Assembly: GCA_963971425.1 (NCBI GenBank)
Contig: OZ020522.1
Span: forward strand, 2,082,168 to 2,146,167
Origin: Bryoerythrophyllum caledonicum
Lineage: Eukaryota; Streptophyta; Bryopsida; Pottiales; Pottiaceae
DNA: 64,000 nt
Direction of reading: 5' to 3'
The translations under genes and the position numbers were made by a program. The notes beneath the pieces were generated by a model. The model did not search any database. It was not told the DNA's origin and saw only the letters and a list, made by a program, of their open reading frames with translations. Positions within the stretch are counted from its first letter, which is position 1; each line of letters opens with the position of its first letter. Positions 48,670 through 61,714 of the stretch are shown here, piece by piece.

Positions 48670-49735
48670 TAGTGTTGGAAATCTCACATTCAAAAGAATG
48701 TCCTAGTAAAAAAATTTGGAGTTGCCTGGTGTGCCTGCATTTGAGAAGTTTTTCTTTAACCCTTCAGTGCCCAGGAAGCTCGAAATGTGACTCCGGAGGT
48801 GCTAAAACTCAATTTGCATGAAATCCATGAGGAATTAGACTTCGAGATACGAGGTTCAGATTTGCGCACACATTACATGAACACTCTTCAACAATCAGAT
48901 CATGATTTGGATTCATAGAACTCTTGGAAAAGCTAAGAATACAGCACAAAATGCACTAAATACATTAAAATACAGTGAATACCATGCCACATACTATGTT
49001 GTATTTCACACACATGCACATTGATTTTGGTCTTAAATTTTGATTGAACTTTGTCTTTAAGACATTCTTCATTGTTTTGTGATTGTTGATCTCTCTCCTC
49101 ACATACGAAACTTCTGTTTTGATTTCTATAAGGTTGGAACACTTTTGAATTCAATCAAGTAGAAAAAAGAAAAAAAACCACCAATAATTGTGTATAAATA
49201 TTTTCTTCACATATGATATGTCAATGTGAAGCTATCAACCTAGTGCACATGTGAACCGCTCTAATTCAAAGTAAAAAAACTCTTGCAAGAATCTATTGAT
49301 GGTTAAAGTAGTACACCCTCCAAAATCCACAGTTTTCACTACCAATGTACGGTAACTTTAAACACTATAATATATTCCATCAACCGTTGGATGTTGTGCA
49401 AAATTTACCCAAAGTTCAGGTCATGGGTTAAGTTCAATTTTGTAAGGTTAGATATTAATATTAGGCATTTTATTTCCATCAAATCCGGTTCAAAGAAAAA
49501 AAATCAGCAGAAATCTTGGTTTTTCCAGAAACATCCCTTGGCGGTAAAGGGTTAAGATGGCATAACTTTTTTCTAGAGGTCCGATGAGAATAAAAATTAT
49601 ATTCCCATGTACCTCTTATCTTCTCGCATCTCTATACAAAATTTCAAGAATTTTAAATATAAATTGCAACCATGGGAATGTGCCCAAGATTTGCAAAAGG
49701 CCACCTTGGAACATTTACCATTGAGAGGTTAATCC
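48670..49735. mobile_element. CCCTTTAA element (48756-49555) inserted in a CCCCTAAA copy
   Basis: The insert has ends TTAACCCTTCAGTGCCC and GGCGGTAAAGGGTTAA and is about 0.8 kb. The flanks (48670-48755 and 49556-49735) together match one continuous stretch of the element at 52966-53899, where TTTCTTTAAGAGGGCATAAC is uninterrupted. The filled site reads TTTCTTTAA, insert, TTAAGATGGCATAAC, so exactly TTAA was duplicated. Confidence 0.9.
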
Positions 49736-51298
49736 TTTAGTGCTTGAGAGGCCCAAATGTGGTCTCTAGGGGATGAAAACGCATTGTTGTAGTCAATAGA
49801 AGAAACTATTGCCAATACATTTTGTACAATGGCTGTAGCGCAGGTTACGATGATTTTAATGAGACCATTGCCGCAATGATTTCCGTGAATTAGTGTCGCA
49901 GTGACATGTATCCAATGTGTACATGATGATTTTGCATAATTTATCACTCATAGAATCTCCTAGGTCTCGCCGGTCATGCTCGGTATTATAGGATTAAGGA
50001 CAACATGCCCATAGGTGGTACTTTTGAAGTAATCTACAAATAGCTTTATCGATGGTTCATTGTTGATTGATCCTCGAACTTTGATATTTTCCTGGATTTG
50101 TGCGCTTCCAACAAATGCAGTGAAACAATGAGCCGTAGTCTAACAAATTTGTAGAAAAGGAGATTCGGTGCGGACCGAGCGATGTGTCTACCGTATTTTC
50201 ATGTAGAAAGTGCTCTCCCAATTAGTGGTTGTTGACTTTTTGCAAGTGGGCCATCCATGTTTGGACGAGTTTTCACGACCCACACGAGGGATCCCACATT
50301 GGACCATTGACATCTTCAGAGAAAGGTGAACATGTAGTGTACATATATGTTGTCGTCCTAAAAAGGTTATGATGAGGGCCCACCATCCAAAATAAGCTTG
50401 TGCCACTAAAAGAACAAGGTCCAACAGAGCCACTGTAATGACTTTGCCTGTCAACAATTGAGTTTTCCTGAAAGTAGTAGGCATGGAGACCCACAGTTAG
50501 ATCATGTATCCTGAATTTTACTAGTTGCCCTGTATGGAGAGTGAAAATAGAGGAACCAAAAAGATTGAGTGGATCAGGGGATGTCCGGTTGAATTTAGAG
50601 TGCAATAGTGAATGGTGAATAGTGAATAGTGAATAGCAAATCATGCACATGTGCATGTGGGGCCTAGGCTTGAGGATAGGTGTAGTACTATTGAAGGAGC
50701 AAGGTGGAGCTTGAGGAGACTGTAGAACTATTCAAGGAATGCCAACCAATGGTCCGGGGAAATATGCAAGGTGAAAATTTTCACCTTGCAAAAATTTCCA
50801 CTTATAGATGGCATACCGAGTTTGTGTTTAGAAAAAGACACAAGGCCTGCACATTGTGCTGCACCCTCTCTTTTTGCCTGACACAGGGCAGCCACCTTGG
50901 GAAATTTCGACTTTCAGGAAAACTCTAATAAAGGTCCAAAATATCAACTACAACTGCGTTCACACTAGGACTCAAATGATGAATGCTATGTCCACGTCTA
51001 GTGAAACATACACATCCAGACACCTTCTACCATAGACTCATTCACTAAACAAATTTTTGGATATAATTATTTAATAGTAAAGTAGATACAAAACATTCAA
51101 TTTCTCATTTATATTCCAATTTTGCTTATAATCCTACATGGACTTTAGTTGAACCAATATATAAGAAGTAATGATAGGATAATATCAAATGCATTTGTCA
51201 ATTGTATTCAATTAGCTACATCTTCTACCGTTCATCCATACCATTCATCATGTCTTTGGCTAATATTGCTTTCAATCCTACTGGTGTTAATAAACATG
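49736..51298. other. No gene seen; two small sequence oddities
   Basis: The left part (49.73-49.95 kb) shares GTTACGATGATTTT and GAGACCATTG with 45.9-46.1 kb, so it is repeat-derived. An 8-bp repeat (GTGAATAG units) lies at 50608-50640 and a perfect palindrome at 50765-50790. No supportable coding region. Confidence 0.5.
50765..50790. repeat. Perfect 26-bp palindrome
   Basis: The half-site TGCAAGGTGAAAA is followed at once by its exact reverse complement, with no spacer. Confidence 0.9.
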
Positions 51299-51953
51299 AT
51301 TCAACCTCTAAATGACAAAAGTCATGAGATGGGTTTTGCAAATCTCTCGCACATTCCCTAGGTTGCAATTTATATTTAAAATTCTTGAAATTTTATTCGA
51401 AGATGCAAGAAGACAAGAGGTACATGAAAATACAAATTCTATACTCAACACATCTATGGAAAAAAAGTTACATCATCTTAAGAAAAAATCTTCTTCAATG
51501 CGGGCACGTCAAGCAACTCCAAAAACTTTTGCTAGGACACTTTATTAAATGTGAGATTTTCATTACCAAGCAAGTAATAATATTTCTTCTGCTACGGTCA
51601 AAAAATATCTCTTGTCTTTAGTGAAAAATAGCATATTAATCCAAGTCAAACATTTTCACACAATGTCACACATTGTCAGGCAAGGTAAAAAAAAGAACTT
51701 CTTTTCCACATAAAACTTCAAGATCTTCATGTTTTTATTTTTTACTTTTTGTATGTGGTGTGAACCTTCTTCTTGACCATTTGGATTATTACCCTAAAAT
51801 ATATAAAGTTCACAAAAAAAAAACGTGAAATAGCACATGAGATCCTATGGTTGAAACTTGAAATAAAATGTTTCCTTCTCAGCTCCTTATACTAGAATCA
51901 ACGCTATTGAAGTGTTTTTGGTGTGAAATTGTCAAAAGAATTTTCGGGTTAAC
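51299..51953 (-). mobile_element. CCCCTAAA family copy, inverted
   Basis: Right end TTTTGGTGTGAAATTGTCAA and TTTTCGGGTTAAC; left end TTCAACCTCTAAATGACAAA followed by TTTTGCAAATCTCTCGCACA, the reverse of the 53.8-53.9 kb end. It faces the copy at 52966-53899. Confidence 0.75.
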
Positions 51954-52965
51954 TTATGCTGCATTGTCCCATCCACACACCAAAGAAATATTATATTTAC
52001 TTGCTCCATTAGTAATTCTAATTTACAAGCTTATAATGGACTTATTTGTTTCAAAATTAAATGTAAAACAAAAATGGCATATACTCATTCAAAGCTTCAA
52101 CATAAATTCTTTGAAAAAAATAATTTAGATTATACACAAATTGCTCATGTCTTATGCCTTCAAAAAAATAAAATTAACTTAGAATATGATATAAATATAC
52201 ACTGATACATCAAGGTATTCACTGTAAACATGATATGCTTATGTTGTATAAACATCAAGTGATTTATGCATCATATCATAAAAAGTTTCACAATGGAGCG
52301 GAATTTATAGCTGCTTCTTTCAATTTCAATACTAAAAAATGCTATGATCTTTATTATTGTATATTATTTTCATTTAACAAAAGCTTGAGTGCTTTTATGA
52401 ATTCCAAATAGCTTGATAAAAATAGTGCTAGTAATGTGTCCTATTGTTATACATGATGATTCAAGTATTGATATTTCTATAGGGATAAACCAAATAAATG
52501 AATATGAACCATTGTTTGCTTTTATGAGGACACATGAATTAAATCAACAACAAAAAACACTTATAACCAAGAAAAGTTCTTTGATAAATCACATTTTGTC
52601 AAACGTTCTTGGCATTAATATGGAGTAATAGATGCACATTGGCCAAATTAGCAAAAACCCATATTTTGTGCATTTAAATTATTTTAATCATATAAATAAA
52701 AAAATCCCTATAATTTTTCTGTTCACAAACTCGCAGCAAATGTTTTAATTGTTTAAATAAATATAATAAGAAACACAATTACAATTGATGACAATATCTA
52801 TTCTTTAATAACTTTTTATTCAATGTCTACAAAACAAGTATTGCTTCAGTTATAATTTTTGTTGTCCCTGTATATTTGTACTTACCCTCAAACTACATGA
52901 TTTTTTCATTAAAAAATCATGATATTTTGATATAATTAATGAATATATACATGCATTTTTTCAAG
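51954..52965. other. AT-rich DNA, no gene seen
   Basis: No family resemblance in any frame. The short + frame 52413-52628 (MIKIVLVMCPIVIHDDSSID) is unsupported. Confidence 0.4.
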
Positions 52966-53899
52966 TTAACCCCTAAATTTTGTTGACAATTTCACACCAA
53001 AAACACTTCAAAGCTGTTATTTCTAGTGCAATGAGTAAGGAAGGAAACAAAAAATTATATTTCTAGTATTAACCGTATGATTTCATTTACACATGCACAA
53101 AATTTCATCAATTTTAACCACATGGATTGAAAGATTATAGTGTTTGAAGTTGGAAAAATGGTTCATTTTCATCCCTGTGTTGAGTGGATCAACAAACTTT
53201 GACATTAACATGGTGTCAAAGTTTTGCACTACACAAGGTCTAAATTTTATATCATCATGTTGATTTTGATATTAACTCTTTGTACAACAGTTTTTAGACG
53301 TAGAAAAGGGTGTGGCATATTTTTAAAAATTGTGCAAGGTGTGGAGGTTCAAAAAGTGCCTATCCACATTTTAATTTTTTGGGAATATAATATATTTTAG
53401 AATGATTAGCCGAATGGTCAATAAGAAGGTTCACACCACGCCTTGTAGTAAAAAAAGATAAAAAGTGAAAATATGAAGATCTCAAATTTTTATGTGGAAA
53501 AGAATGAGTTTTTTTATTTCCTTGTCCGACAATGTGTGGCAATGTATGAAAATCTTTGATTTTGGATAAGATGCATTTTTTCACTAAAGACAAGAGATGT
53601 TTTTTGACAATTTGGAAGGAAATATATTACTTACTAGTATTGAAAATCTCAAATTTACTTGAGCGTCTTAGCAAAAGTTTTTAAAGTTGCCCGACATGCC
53701 CGCACTCAACAATTTTTTCTTTAAGAGGGCATAACTTTTTTTCTATAAGTATGATGACAACAAAATTATACTCCCACGTACCCCATGTCTTCTTGCATGT
53801 GTGCACAAAATTTCAGAGTTGCAAATATAAATTGTAACCATCAGAACGTGCCCGAGATTTGCAAAAGCCCACCTCATGACTTTTTCATTTAGGGGTTAA
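52966..53899 (+). mobile_element. CCCCTAAA family element, complete reference copy
   Basis: Bounded by TTAACCCCTAAATTTTGTTG on the left and TTTTTCATTTAGGGGTTAA on the right, 934 bp including both TTAA. No coding capacity. The best preserved full copy in the window. Confidence 0.88.
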
Positions 53900-54090
53900 T
53901 AAAACATGAAGTAGAATACATTATTTTAATATCCTCAATTGTAAATGATGTTTCTAAATATCTTTTAATAACACTTATAAGGAATCAAATCGTTTTTCAA
54001 CCTAAGTGGAATGAATTTCATACGATACAAATAATATTTATTAACATAAAATAATTTTGCGATAGACAAAGCCTTATGGTTCCTCTTTAT

Positions 54091-55586
54091 TTAACCCTTT
54101 AATGCCAAAGTGGACCATGAGAGCCTAGGAAAATCTACAAGTGAAATTGATTAGGTAGAAAATCATCTACACAATGGGTACGTTTTTGCACGACCCCACA
54201 AAAGGAAAATCACTGTAGTTTGCTAATGCTTGCATGGACTCGAGATTCATTTGTTCCAATTGAAGGGTATTTACTACACTAAATATCACTTTTAGTGTAG
54301 TGGTACAAATAGTGTACTTATCCTAGTAAATAGCTTGACAATTAACATTAGCCGCCAATGTCATTAACCCCTAAAAGCCCGTGACAATTTCACACCAAAA
54401 ACACTTCAAAATTGTTGATTCTAGTGCAATGAGTAAGGAAGGAAATTAAACCTTATATTTTTCCTTTTGACTGTAGGATCTCCACAAAGACTTACTAAGT
54501 AACATACTCACAAAATTTCATACACTTTGACCTCACGGATTGAAAGATTATAGTGTTTGAAATCAAGAAAATGGTTCATTTTCTTCCATGTGTTATGTAG
54601 ATCAGCAGACTTTGACTTCACCTAGTATCAAAGTTTTGCACTATACAAGGTCTAAATCTATTACTATTGTATTAATTATGATGTTAGTTCCCTATACCCC
54701 TAATTTTAGAGGTAGAGAAGGGGTGTAGCATATTCAAAACAAGTGTGCAAGGAGTGGAGGTTCAAAATTTGTCAATTCACATTTTATTTTTTGAGAACTT
54801 AATATGTTTTAGAATGAAAATCATTAAGTAGGTATACACTACATATTGTTGTAAAAAAAATAAAGAGTGAAAAAATTGAAGATCTCTTGGTTTTATGTAG
54901 AAAAAATGAAGTTTTTTTCCCTGCTTGCCCAAAATGTGTAAAAATGTTTGACTTGAGTTAAAATGTTTGTTTACACTAAAGACAAGAATTTATTTTTGAC
55001 ATCTTCAAAGAAGATTATATACTCTACATGTATGGAAAATCTCAATGTCATTAGAGACTCCTAGCAAAATTTTGGAGCTACATGGAGTCCTCATTTCTAC
55101 CTTTGAGTGGTACTAACTTTCAAACCATGAATCCAAAAATAATAATAAAAATATCTCCATGGAGCTCTTATCAGGGACAATCTAGTGTAAGAGTTTAAAA
55201 AAATCAGATTTTTTTTCAAATTTTAGGAACCTGCCCAAAATCCAAAACGTATGCACCATGTACACCGGGCTTTTAGGGATTAATGATACCCCTAATCAAC
55301 CGACTAGCGGCCACCATGCCTTTATTCTCCCCCATCGATATAATCTTCTTGTGGTACACAATGCGTGCACAAGTGAATTGAAAAATAGTAGTAGTTGGCA
55401 TTTAGTGAATTGTTCTATTACTACACCAATTGCCTAGTTTGCAATTAGTGTACAAGTTCGTACTCAATGGGTACCACACTAAAAGTGATATTTAGTGTAG
55501 GTGCCAAGACACGTTGCAAAAAAAAAGTGCATCTAACTAACTACACCCGGAATTAAACCTGAATCAACCCAACGCTAAAGGGTTAA
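54091..55586. mobile_element. Three-level nest of inverted-repeat elements
   Basis: Outer: CCCTTTAA family, TTAACCCTTTAATGCC at 54091 and CGCTAAAGGGTTAA ending 55586. Middle: CTACACTAAA-type MITE, 54273 to about 55500; its left end reads CTACACTAAATATCACTTTT and the right end the reverse complement. Inner: CCCCTAAA family, TTAACCCCTAAAAGCCC at 54364 to GGGCTTTTAGGGATTAA ending 55283. The inner insertion splits ATGTCATTAATGATACCCC and duplicates TTAA. The order of events is therefore outer, middle, inner. Confidence 0.85.
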
Positions 55587-55659
55587 AACCCATGTTGGTT
55601 AGAGATGAAAGCAATTTTCTTATAAATTATTGGTTTACATGAAAGGACTAAGGGGGATT

Positions 55660-55870
55660 ATTGTAAGAGAACTGGTAAATATCCTATATCTTCGACAAGC
55701 AACCGATTTGACATCAATAAAATCATCCAAGTTTTACATAAATATATTTTTCTGAGAGAACTAGTAAATATCCTATACCTTCTACAAGCGGCAATGTTAG
55801 AAGTCATCGATATCCTACTATATATCTTCTACAAGCGGCAAAGTTAGAAGTGATCATCAGCAGAGGTAAT
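55660..55870. repeat. Imperfect tandem repeat
   Basis: GTAAATATCCTATA followed by CTTCGACAAGC or CTTCTACAAGCGGCAA recurs at about 55674, 55766 and 55808 (shorter unit) with AAGTTAGAAGTGATC at the end. Confidence 0.7.
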
Positions 55871-56074
55871 AGCTCACAGGTCAGTCGATACTTCACGACC
55901 GAGCCTTGCAACAGCAGCAGCAAGTGTTAGGAACTGACCCACCGACTTTCAACACCATAAGCCATGGACATGCTCCTCAAGTATTCTCCTACACTACACT
56001 ACTCAAATGGAGGGTGATTACTAAAATGGTAGTGATTACTAACCATTGTAGCCAGTCTCCACCTGTATCATCTA

Positions 56075-59000
56075 TCAGACGTTGAATGAGCTCAGTTCCT
56101 GCCGAGTAGCAACCACCAGAGGCGTCTCTCCAGAATCGTCCAGGAACTTCTCGTGCATGAAGGAGCTCTGCACAATATTCTCCGGTTTCGCAACCACCTC
56201 ATAACAGTAACAGCTCTTCAACCCCGTCACGCCTCTGCACTCACACGATAACGTCAAGAGACGGAACTTCACCCCTGTCAAACGGTATGTCTGGCCTTTT
56301 GACTTAGAACTAGCGGAAGGAAATAGCAGCACAAGCAACATCATCCATGAGTCAAATGCAACTTAAGTATCACCTTCAGTTCCAACTGTGCGCATTCAGC
56401 TACTAGACACGTACCTGTAGCAATCGTGCTTGTTGTCTTTGACTATATCGAAGTCCCAGACCACCGTGAACGTTCCTGCCGAAACCACTAAGTGGCGTTC
56501 CTCCTTGCCCTCTTCCGTGACCTGCGAAGACCAAACAGGTTAACGATAGTACTACACTGGATTCTAAGAAGCGATTCACGCGTCAGTAGTACTGTTAGAA
56601 CCATACTTCCAGGCATGATCAGAACAGGGCTAGACATGCGCGCCGGATAATTCAAGGCTTACCCAAGAGAACTTGCCGCCATGTAACCTCTGTTGCTTGC
56701 CACCGCGATTTGCATCCACTGGGAGAAGCTTCAGCAACCTCGGAGCGAACACCTGACCCCCCATCCGACCTGAAAAGCCAGTCTTCAACCTCCCATCCTT
56801 GTCTCTGTACGATGTGCTGATCAGGATCAAGTACGTGTCGGTGGTGGCTAAAACCCACTTCCCATCGTACGTGACATCAACGTGCGTAATGGGAGACCCC
56901 AATGAAGGGAACGCAGTCTTCGCCTGCAGGTCAAGTTCGACATCCACCCGATCAGTCAGACAAAGATTGTTCGCTCCAAAATTACCCCAGGCATAGGAGG
57001 CAACCGAACCCAAGGCGGAAGAAAACAATGCACAACTCCAAGCAAGTGCCAGGATAAAGAATAATATAGACAACAGCAAACAGCGGGGGAACTAAAGAAA
57101 ATGTGCTGCATCAGCCAAGAATTTCATGGCAATCGTAAACTTGGGAGCGAGTGACCCAGAATTACCATCGTTCACTAATCCAAGTTATCACCCGGCGAAA
57201 TGACCCACAGAAAGATGATGATGTTTACCATTCTCATACTCGTCGTCCCGTACAGCCTCACTTTGCCATCTTTGGACCCAACGACGATACTTCCATCTCC
57301 AGCTGTTGCGAAGCACTGGAAGTTGGTGCCTTTTGAAAACTGCACGAACCAATGAAACAGTCAGTTCGTTACCGTAGACACATGACAGCACAACATCACG
57401 ATGGCGCACTGTCATAAGGCAATAAGCAGCACCAGTGAAGAAGTGCATCGGTAAACCAGCCCTCCGCTGCTAAGACAGGAATGAGTTCAACACTATCATA
57501 AGGAGATGTTCCGAGCAGCCTGGCTGAACTGCTCTCAATGCATACGATCGTCCAGAAAACTGAATGTGCTCAAGCTACCCGTCGTTCTATTACAACCTCA
57601 TGTCCTAGAAGTTCCTCACATGAAGGTGATCAAGGCGTCATTGCGTCCACGAACCTGGTGGCCCTCTGTCCACGACAGAGCAGCAGGGCTGGCGAGCTGC
57701 TGAACGATTCCCTGGGAGTCTCGCATGTCCCACCTGCACAGTCTGTTGTCATCCAACCCGAGGAAAGTCGAGCCCCCGCTGTACAGCTGCGCACCCTTGC
57801 TGTCATTGGTCACGTCCCTCATCGTGATGGGAGTCCCGTCCTTCTCGAACTTCCACTCCGCCACCATCTTCCCCGTTCCGATGTCCAACTGGCTCACGCC
57901 GCCAGCAGTCGACTTGCCATCCTTGGCAGGACTGATCAGCATCATGTTGGTCTCCCCTCTCATCAGCATCCCCTTCTTCGGGGTTCGGAAAATGTTGCTC
58001 CCGACACCAGACGGGGGCCGTCCCCCGTCCTGGAACCGAATGGTGACGCCCGTGCTTTCCAAACCGTTGGTCCTGTTGGACAGCACATCCAGCCCGTAAT
58101 CGTTCACCAGAAAGCTGTGGTCCAGGCCACCCATGGCGAAGCTCTGGATGTTGGTCTTCGAGGGCGTCTTGAGCGTCTCCCTCAGCGGCGTGTACTTGCT
58201 GGGAGTCCGGATCACCTCCTCGGCGTCCTGCCACACGGAATCGTCCTCCTCCATGCCCTGAGCCCACCCCATGAACTCCTTCCCGTACACTTTCAGCTTG
58301 TTCGCCTCCGTCGGCTTCAAGAAGTACGTGTTCTCAAACCTGCCGACACGCAACAAGAAGCCCACTCAGCTAGGTAGTCTCTTATTTTGTGTGCACCAAC
58401 TGATCTGAGTAGGGCTGACGCAAAACCTTGCCCAGTTTCTCAGCGAGGCCTTCCTCAGACCCATACACTATGGACAATACTATGCAACCCCGAGAAATTC
58501 CCCGAGATGTGTGCAAGATGGTCGACTCACTTGGCATCCTCGTACTCCGCAGAACAGGCTCGAAACTGGTCCTTGGTGGGGAACTTCAACGCCCACACTC
58601 CTTTGGACACGAAATCCACCCGCAGCTGGTCGTGGGAGAACCGCATTTGGAGCTGATCGCCCACCCTCGCCCGCACGCCGCCCACCTCCAGCATCCAGAA
58701 CTTGTAGTTCTTGTGCCCGATCGTGGAGCTCCTCCACTCGGCATCCTCATCATCCTCATCGTCCTCGTCACTGTCCCTCACGAACTGCCAACCCACGCTC
58801 TTCGCAGTCACCAGCCACTTCCCCTGCACGTAGTGATACAGCTTGGCCCTCCGAATCCCCCCTGCGTCCAGGGTGAGCGAGCCCAGCTTCATGAGAATCG
58901 TGGGGTCGGGAGTCGAGAACCCGACAGGCTCCCGCCGCGACGCAGGAGCCGGAGTGCCCGCCTCGGAATCATGGAAACCACTCCCGGGCGACGACACCGG

Positions 59001-59078
59001 ACTCCGGGGCGACTCGGACCCATCATCGTCCTCGGAGTCCGAATCCAAACGCCCCTCCCGGCTCGCCCCACTCCCCAT
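56075..59078 (-). CDS. VID27-like protein (CYPRO4-type)
   Basis: Six exons on the minus strand: 59078-58531, 58339-57655, 57339-57229, 56923-56663, 56521-56415 and 56234-56075, all with GT/AG joins and consistent phase, giving 623 residues. The N-terminus is Ser/Asp-rich ([19 protein letters not shown]), then a PH-like domain region ([20 protein letters not shown]; acidic run [14 protein letters not shown]). The conserved VID27 half follows: [74 protein letters not shown] and [18 protein letters not shown]. This half probably forms a beta-propeller-like fold. Yeast Vid27 was named for vacuole import and degradation; the plant role is poorly known. Length and exon layout look intact. The start at 59078 fits MGSGAS, a possible N-myristoylation signal; an in-frame ATG lies 15 bp upstream. 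Confidence 0.95.
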
Positions 59079-59749
59079 CCTCCCTGCACACAACCTCCCA
59101 ACCCATCAACGCCAAAAACAAAACCATCCCAGCAACCAAAACTCAACCAGAGCTTCCCCACAGCCAAACCAGAGCTGACAAACACATGACAATGCCCCTC
59201 CAACCAATGCCAGTCCTCAACCAACAACGCAGGAAGCGAACTTTCCGAGGAGGACTGGGATAAAACTGGGACTTGTCCATGCCCCAACGAAGAGGACTGG
59301 GAGGACTGAGGCTCATGCCTGGTTGGGGGCGACGGCGGGTCCACGAGCTCAACCCGCTAACGGAGCTCCGTGACCTTACCTTGCAGAGGTTGGCGACGAC
59401 AAAGTTAGGTCAGCAAGAGGTCATCGCAACGAAACCCTGGGATGATAATGCGGAAACGCTCAAGCACGCATTGAAACACGAAGCCCGAGACGAGAAGAGG
59501 GTCGAGAAGGGGAGTGAGGGGAGGCGAGGTGACATACTGGACAGTGGAGAAACGGTTGGCCGCAACTTGGTGGGATTCGAATTCGGAGATGGAGGGAGGC
59601 AAGAAAGGAGTGGAGCCTGGATTTCCAAACGGAATCTGAGCGTCGGTTGACGTCCACGTGCTTGGAATGCGGCGACGACGCCGCGGACGCTTTGCCCTGG
59701 GAATGCAGCGTTGCGGACACTGTGTATTTTACCAACTTTTATCAAATTT
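59079..59749. promoter_or_regulatory. Upstream region of the VID27-like gene
   Basis: A less AT-rich stretch than its surroundings, with open frames on both strands that have no family resemblance. It probably holds the 5' UTR and promoter. No TATA box is convincing. Confidence 0.4.
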
Positions 59750-59985
59750 GGTGCTACACTGATTTTGATGTTTAGTGTCATGGGCAGTAAATGACTTGAA
59801 AATGCTGTAAGTTTTCACTCTTGATGGATATTTTTACCAACCATGTCCACTATGATCCCCTTTTTGAGTAGAATAGGTTGTTGTGCTCTTAGTAAAAATT
59901 TATATCAAAAGTAAAAACTTACAGCATTTACAAGTCGTTTACTTCACATGACACTAAACATCAAAATCAATGTAGTGTGGCGACC
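59750..59985. mobile_element. MITE with CTACACTAAA-type ends, copy 2
   Basis: Left end GGTGCTACACTGATTTTGAT, right end ATCAATGTAGTGTGGCGACC inverted. The inner arms TGACTTGAAAATGCTGTAAG and CTTACAGCATTTACAAGTCG match each other and the copy at 38.2 kb. About 80 bp of each arm can pair. Confidence 0.9.
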
Positions 59986-60087
59986 AAAAATTTCTGACGA
60001 GCCAAAATATGGCTTCTTCAGAAAATTTTCGGAGAAGAGTACTGGTCATCCGTTCTCTGAGCCGTTGATTTCTAGCTCATCGTGACA

Positions 60088-60150
60088 AGAAAGTACTCAC
60101 CCTGACTAGAAAGTACTCATCTTGATCAAAAAGTACTCACCATTACCAGA
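60088..60150. repeat. Short tandem repeat with AAAGTACTCA
   Basis: AAAGTACTCA followed by about 12 variable bases occurs three times, plus a partial fourth. Confidence 0.85.
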
Positions 60151-60739
60151 AAGTTAGTGACGTCACTCACACAAGTGGTCACTCCCTGGTGATTTCCTCC
60201 CTCTAATTCCCATCAACTTAGGCCCAAGTAAAAAAAAGTGTCATTTGGCTATATTTTGCCAGGAATAAAAACACTAGTTGCGGGAATTGCAAAGGACTCT
60301 AGCAATTTTCACCTACACAAAAATTCAACATACAAGGTACACCCCCTCCAATTACCGGCAAGTTGAGCAATGTGGAGAGATGAGATTATCTTTTGTTATT
60401 TTTGCGTGATAGCCAATAGAATTGTGATTTAAACCCCAGTGATTTTATATGTTTTCGGTGAAATGTGAATTTGTTATGAGTTTTCAAAGTGTGGTGCTAT
60501 GTTTAGCTAGTGGTTGCCAATGTTGGGTAGCGCCAATCAAAAGTAAAGGGTCTTGACAAATAGCAAACCACCATTTGGAGTTGAATAGGTGGTAAGGGGA
60601 TGAAAGTGGGTTAGATTTACCCCACTTTTATAGCTGTCGGTTACGAGTTTTGATTGGTTATCGGAAAGGTTATTGTATATGGTAGAACAAGTGTAGATCC
60701 ATGTCGTCCCAAGTAAAGTAAATAGATGTAAATGCAAAA

Positions 60740-60870
60740 ATCAAACATATCCGTTATATACTTTATATATCCGTAATTTACTTTGTATACCCGTTATTTA
60801 CTTTTTATAATCATTGTATACCTTCTATACATGTTGTTTACTTTGTATATACACATTATATATATCCGGA
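60740..60870. repeat. Degenerate repeat of CCGTTATTTACTTTGTATA
   Basis: About six imperfect units of 20-23 bp, e.g. ATCCGTAATTTACTTTGTAT and ACCCGTTATTTACTTTTTAT. Confidence 0.75.
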
Positions 60871-60899
60871 TAGCTTAGGATTTGGCTTTCATGGTATAT

Positions 60900-61700
60900 C
60901 ACTTGTTTTCTTTTATATAAAGAGAAGACCTACAATCAACCCTTTGAGTGAAAGCACCCCCTACTCCTATTCTTTGATGTTTCACTTTAGAAATGTTTGA
61001 TTGGAATAAATAGGGACACTCTTACACAAAGAGTTGATTATGAATCTTTTTATCATACTCTTGTAGCATCATAGCAAGGTTTTTTCACGAGTGAATGAAT
61101 GTTTGTAGATTTTGTTAGGTTGTGAGCTTCATTCGTTTAAATATGAATTTACTCTTAGCACTCAAAACAATTTTGAATGGCTTATAAATAGGTGAAAATG
61201 TTGTTCCATGGGAAAAATATCAAAGTTGATGACAAGGAGAATATAGTTATAGAAAATGCTATAGAATGCAAGTATAATATGGGTCATAGGATTCCTGGGC
61301 TATGTTCATAGGGAATATATGTTGATATATTTTGGCATGGTGGACAAAGCCAATAAATGACACAAGGACATAGATTGTTGCACGGACTTTTCTTGGTTTG
61401 CGAGAAAGTGTTTGCAAATTAGAAAATAGTTGCCATTGTTCATGTTGACAAGACTCCATCAGTAGGTGTTGTTATAGAATGTTTTGGAATAATTTTAGAG
61501 GATGTGTTTCTATTGTATTTTTTGTTACTCATCATGCTTCATAATGGGGCTTTAGAAATATACGTAAACTAGTTGGTTGTGAGTTTGGTAATGCAACAAC
61601 AATGCTTGATGGCCCTATATGATAATCGCAATACTCCAACTCTGAACCACAATCAGTCCAGAATGAGAAATTCATCTAGAGCTACAACCATACTCGAAAT
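60900..61700. other. No gene seen
   Basis: AT-rich DNA with short frames only, none resembling a known family. Confidence 0.4.
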
Positions 61701-61714
61701 ATTTAGAACCAAAT

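Noticed and set aside
32511..55283. CCCTAAA motifs suggesting interstitial telomere repeats
   Set aside because: Each occurrence is single and lies at the end of an inverted-repeat element; there is no tandem (CCCTAAA)n array.
57538..58377. A 279-codon + strand frame
   Set aside because: It is the antisense shadow of exon 2 of the VID27-like gene, whose exons join perfectly.
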